Origin: Salinicoccus halodurans
GTDB taxonomy: Bacteria; Bacillota; Bacilli; Staphylococcales; Salinicoccaceae
Assembly: GCF_900114445.1 (NCBI RefSeq)
Contig: NZ_FOTB01000005.1
Span: 248,001-312,000, forward strand
Direction of reading: 5' to 3'
Length of the DNA stretch: 64,000 nucleotides
Under the pieces are notes generated by a model, which saw only the letters and a program-made list of their open reading frames with translations, ran no database searches and was not told the origin of the DNA. Shown piece by piece: positions 63,204 to 64,000 of the stretch (positions are counted from its first letter, which is position 1; the number at the start of each line of letters is the position of its first letter). The translations under genes and the position numbers were made by a program.

Positions 63204-64000
63204 CTTTTGTGTCTGCCTCTTTCTCTTTTCGTAAAGTACGCTTTTTCATGATTGCGTTAATCTGTGCGCCTAATATTATTATAACACCAGTGATATATAA
63301 CCATAAAATCAAAATGATTACACCGGCGATACTGCCGTATGTGGCAGAGTAGTTGCCGAAGTTTGAAATATAGAAACTGAATCCCCATGAAGCCACAAGA
63401 AAAGCGATTGTTGTGAATAAAGTGCCTGGAATCACTGATTTGATTGTAAGTTTGATATTTGGTGCCGTCGTATACATGACCAGGAATACCACGAATACCA
63501 GCAGTACCGGCAGAATGCTTCTCACGAGATTCCATAATGTCTGGAACTGGCTGTCGAGGCCGATGACTCCGAACATCAGATTTCCGATCGCTTCTCCGAA
63601 TACGATCAGCACAAAAGTCAATATGACTGACAGTGCCAGTATGACTGTAAACACTATTGAGAGAAGCTTTGCCACGATGAAGTTCCTGTTGTCCTCAATG
63701 TCATAGGCCACATTGAATGCATTCATCAACGCTGTCATGCCGTTTGAAGCGGACCACAACGTGACGATCAGACCTACTGAGAGCAGGCCGCCGCTGGATG
63801 AGCCCATGACGTCGGATATGATTTTATCCAGCATACCGGCAATATCGGAAGGAGCATAGTCTTGAATCATTTGAGTGATGGTCGCCTGATCAATCTGGAA
63901 TAAAGGCACAAGCGTCAAGAGGAATATCAGCAGCGGGAAGATTGCCAGCAGGAAATAGTAGGCCAGCTGTGCAGCCATCCCTGATGTATTATCTTTTGAA
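63187..64000 (-). CDS. YihY/BrkB-family membrane protein (cut by window edge)
   Basis: The minus-strand frame is open to the window end: ahead of MAAQLAYYFLLAIFPLLIF the codons read SKDNTSG, matching the family pattern (DDTPGLAAQLAYYFLLSLFPLL), so this is not the start and the N-terminus lies outside. About six membrane helices are visible, with the family features LWSASNGMTALMNAFNVAYDIEDNRNF and YGSIAGVIILILWLYITGVIIILGAQINA. The protein family function is not established. It precedes the carbonic anhydrase gene in one operon. Confidence 0.88.
   Translation of the reverse strand, partial: SKDNTSGMAAQLAYYFLLAIFPLLIFLLTLVPLFQIDQATITQMIQDYAPSDIAGMLDKIISDVMGSSSGGLLSVGLIVTLWSASNGMTALMNAFNVAYDIEDNRNFIVAKLLSIVFTVILALSVILTFVLIVFGEAIGNLMFGVIGLDSQFQTLWNLVRSILPVLLVFVVFLVMYTTAPNIKLTIKSVIPGTLFTTIAFLVASWGFSFYISNFGNYSATYGSIAGVIILILWLYITGVIIILGAQINAIMKKRTLRKEKEADTKDESIA

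Overview
The window looks like chromosomal DNA of a low-to-mid GC Firmicute of the family Staphylococcaceae, probably the Salinicoccus/Jeotgalicoccus side. The order camS, putP, gatCAB, dagK, rlmD at the left, and dinB, an aromatic-acid-exporter-like protein and map at the right, is, from memory, the ancestral Staphylococcaceae neighbourhood. Here it is expanded by tens of kilobases of accessory genes. This assignment rests on gene order and protein character, not on a search.

Layout. 1-8.4 kb: camS (3' part), putP, the gatCAB operon, an anchored acidic protein, grpB-like gene, a 55-residue membrane protein and dagK. 8.5-13.2 kb: a frameshifted M50-like gene, an SDR dehydrogenase, a 5'-nucleotidase-type phosphoesterase and rlmD. 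13.24-16.89 kb: an AT-rich restriction-modification island (relic genes, a resolvase-like small protein, C5-cytosine methyltransferase, EcoRII-type endonuclease, Vsr) that ends abruptly in the 3' scrap of a hexapeptide acetyltransferase gene. 17-30 kb: dus, a cysK-like gene, an ABC ATPase, an MhqO-like dioxygenase, a zinc macrodomain, RDD protein, a second RlmD-like methyltransferase, a catalase-like/DUF1722 fusion, aldo-keto reductase, an ACR3/BASS transporter, a YitT protein and tRNA-Val(GAC). 30-37.7 kb: butA, a broken AraC regulator, two beta-glucuronidase relics on either side of an RND efflux pump with divergent TetR, and a GarR-like dehydrogenase. This reads as a decayed glucuronide locus. 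37.8-52.3 kb: a SAM-I riboswitch controlling an O-acetylhomoserine sulfhydrylase fused to a CoA-binding domain, acsA, a secreted beta-propeller protein behind a phased Pho-box-like array, an esterase, the opuC osmoprotectant operon, a nucleoside hydrolase, a membrane-tethered nuclease and ohr. 52.3-64 kb: a transporter, an oxidoreductase, a two-component system, DNA polymerase IV with a LexA-type box, the exporter-like protein, map, carbonic anhydrase and a YihY/BrkB protein cut by the window edge.

Themes: translation quality (gatCAB, rlmD pair, dus, map, tRNA-Val), sulfur metabolism (SAM-I/metY-like, cysK-like), stress and osmoprotection (opuC, ohr, MhqO-like, catalase-like), and phage defence (R-M with Vsr). 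The most unusual items are the methyltransferase/EcoRII-like/Vsr island with its insertion scar, the two domain fusions, the Pho-box-like array and the LexA-type box before dinB. No CRISPR array, intact insertion sequence or prophage was seen.
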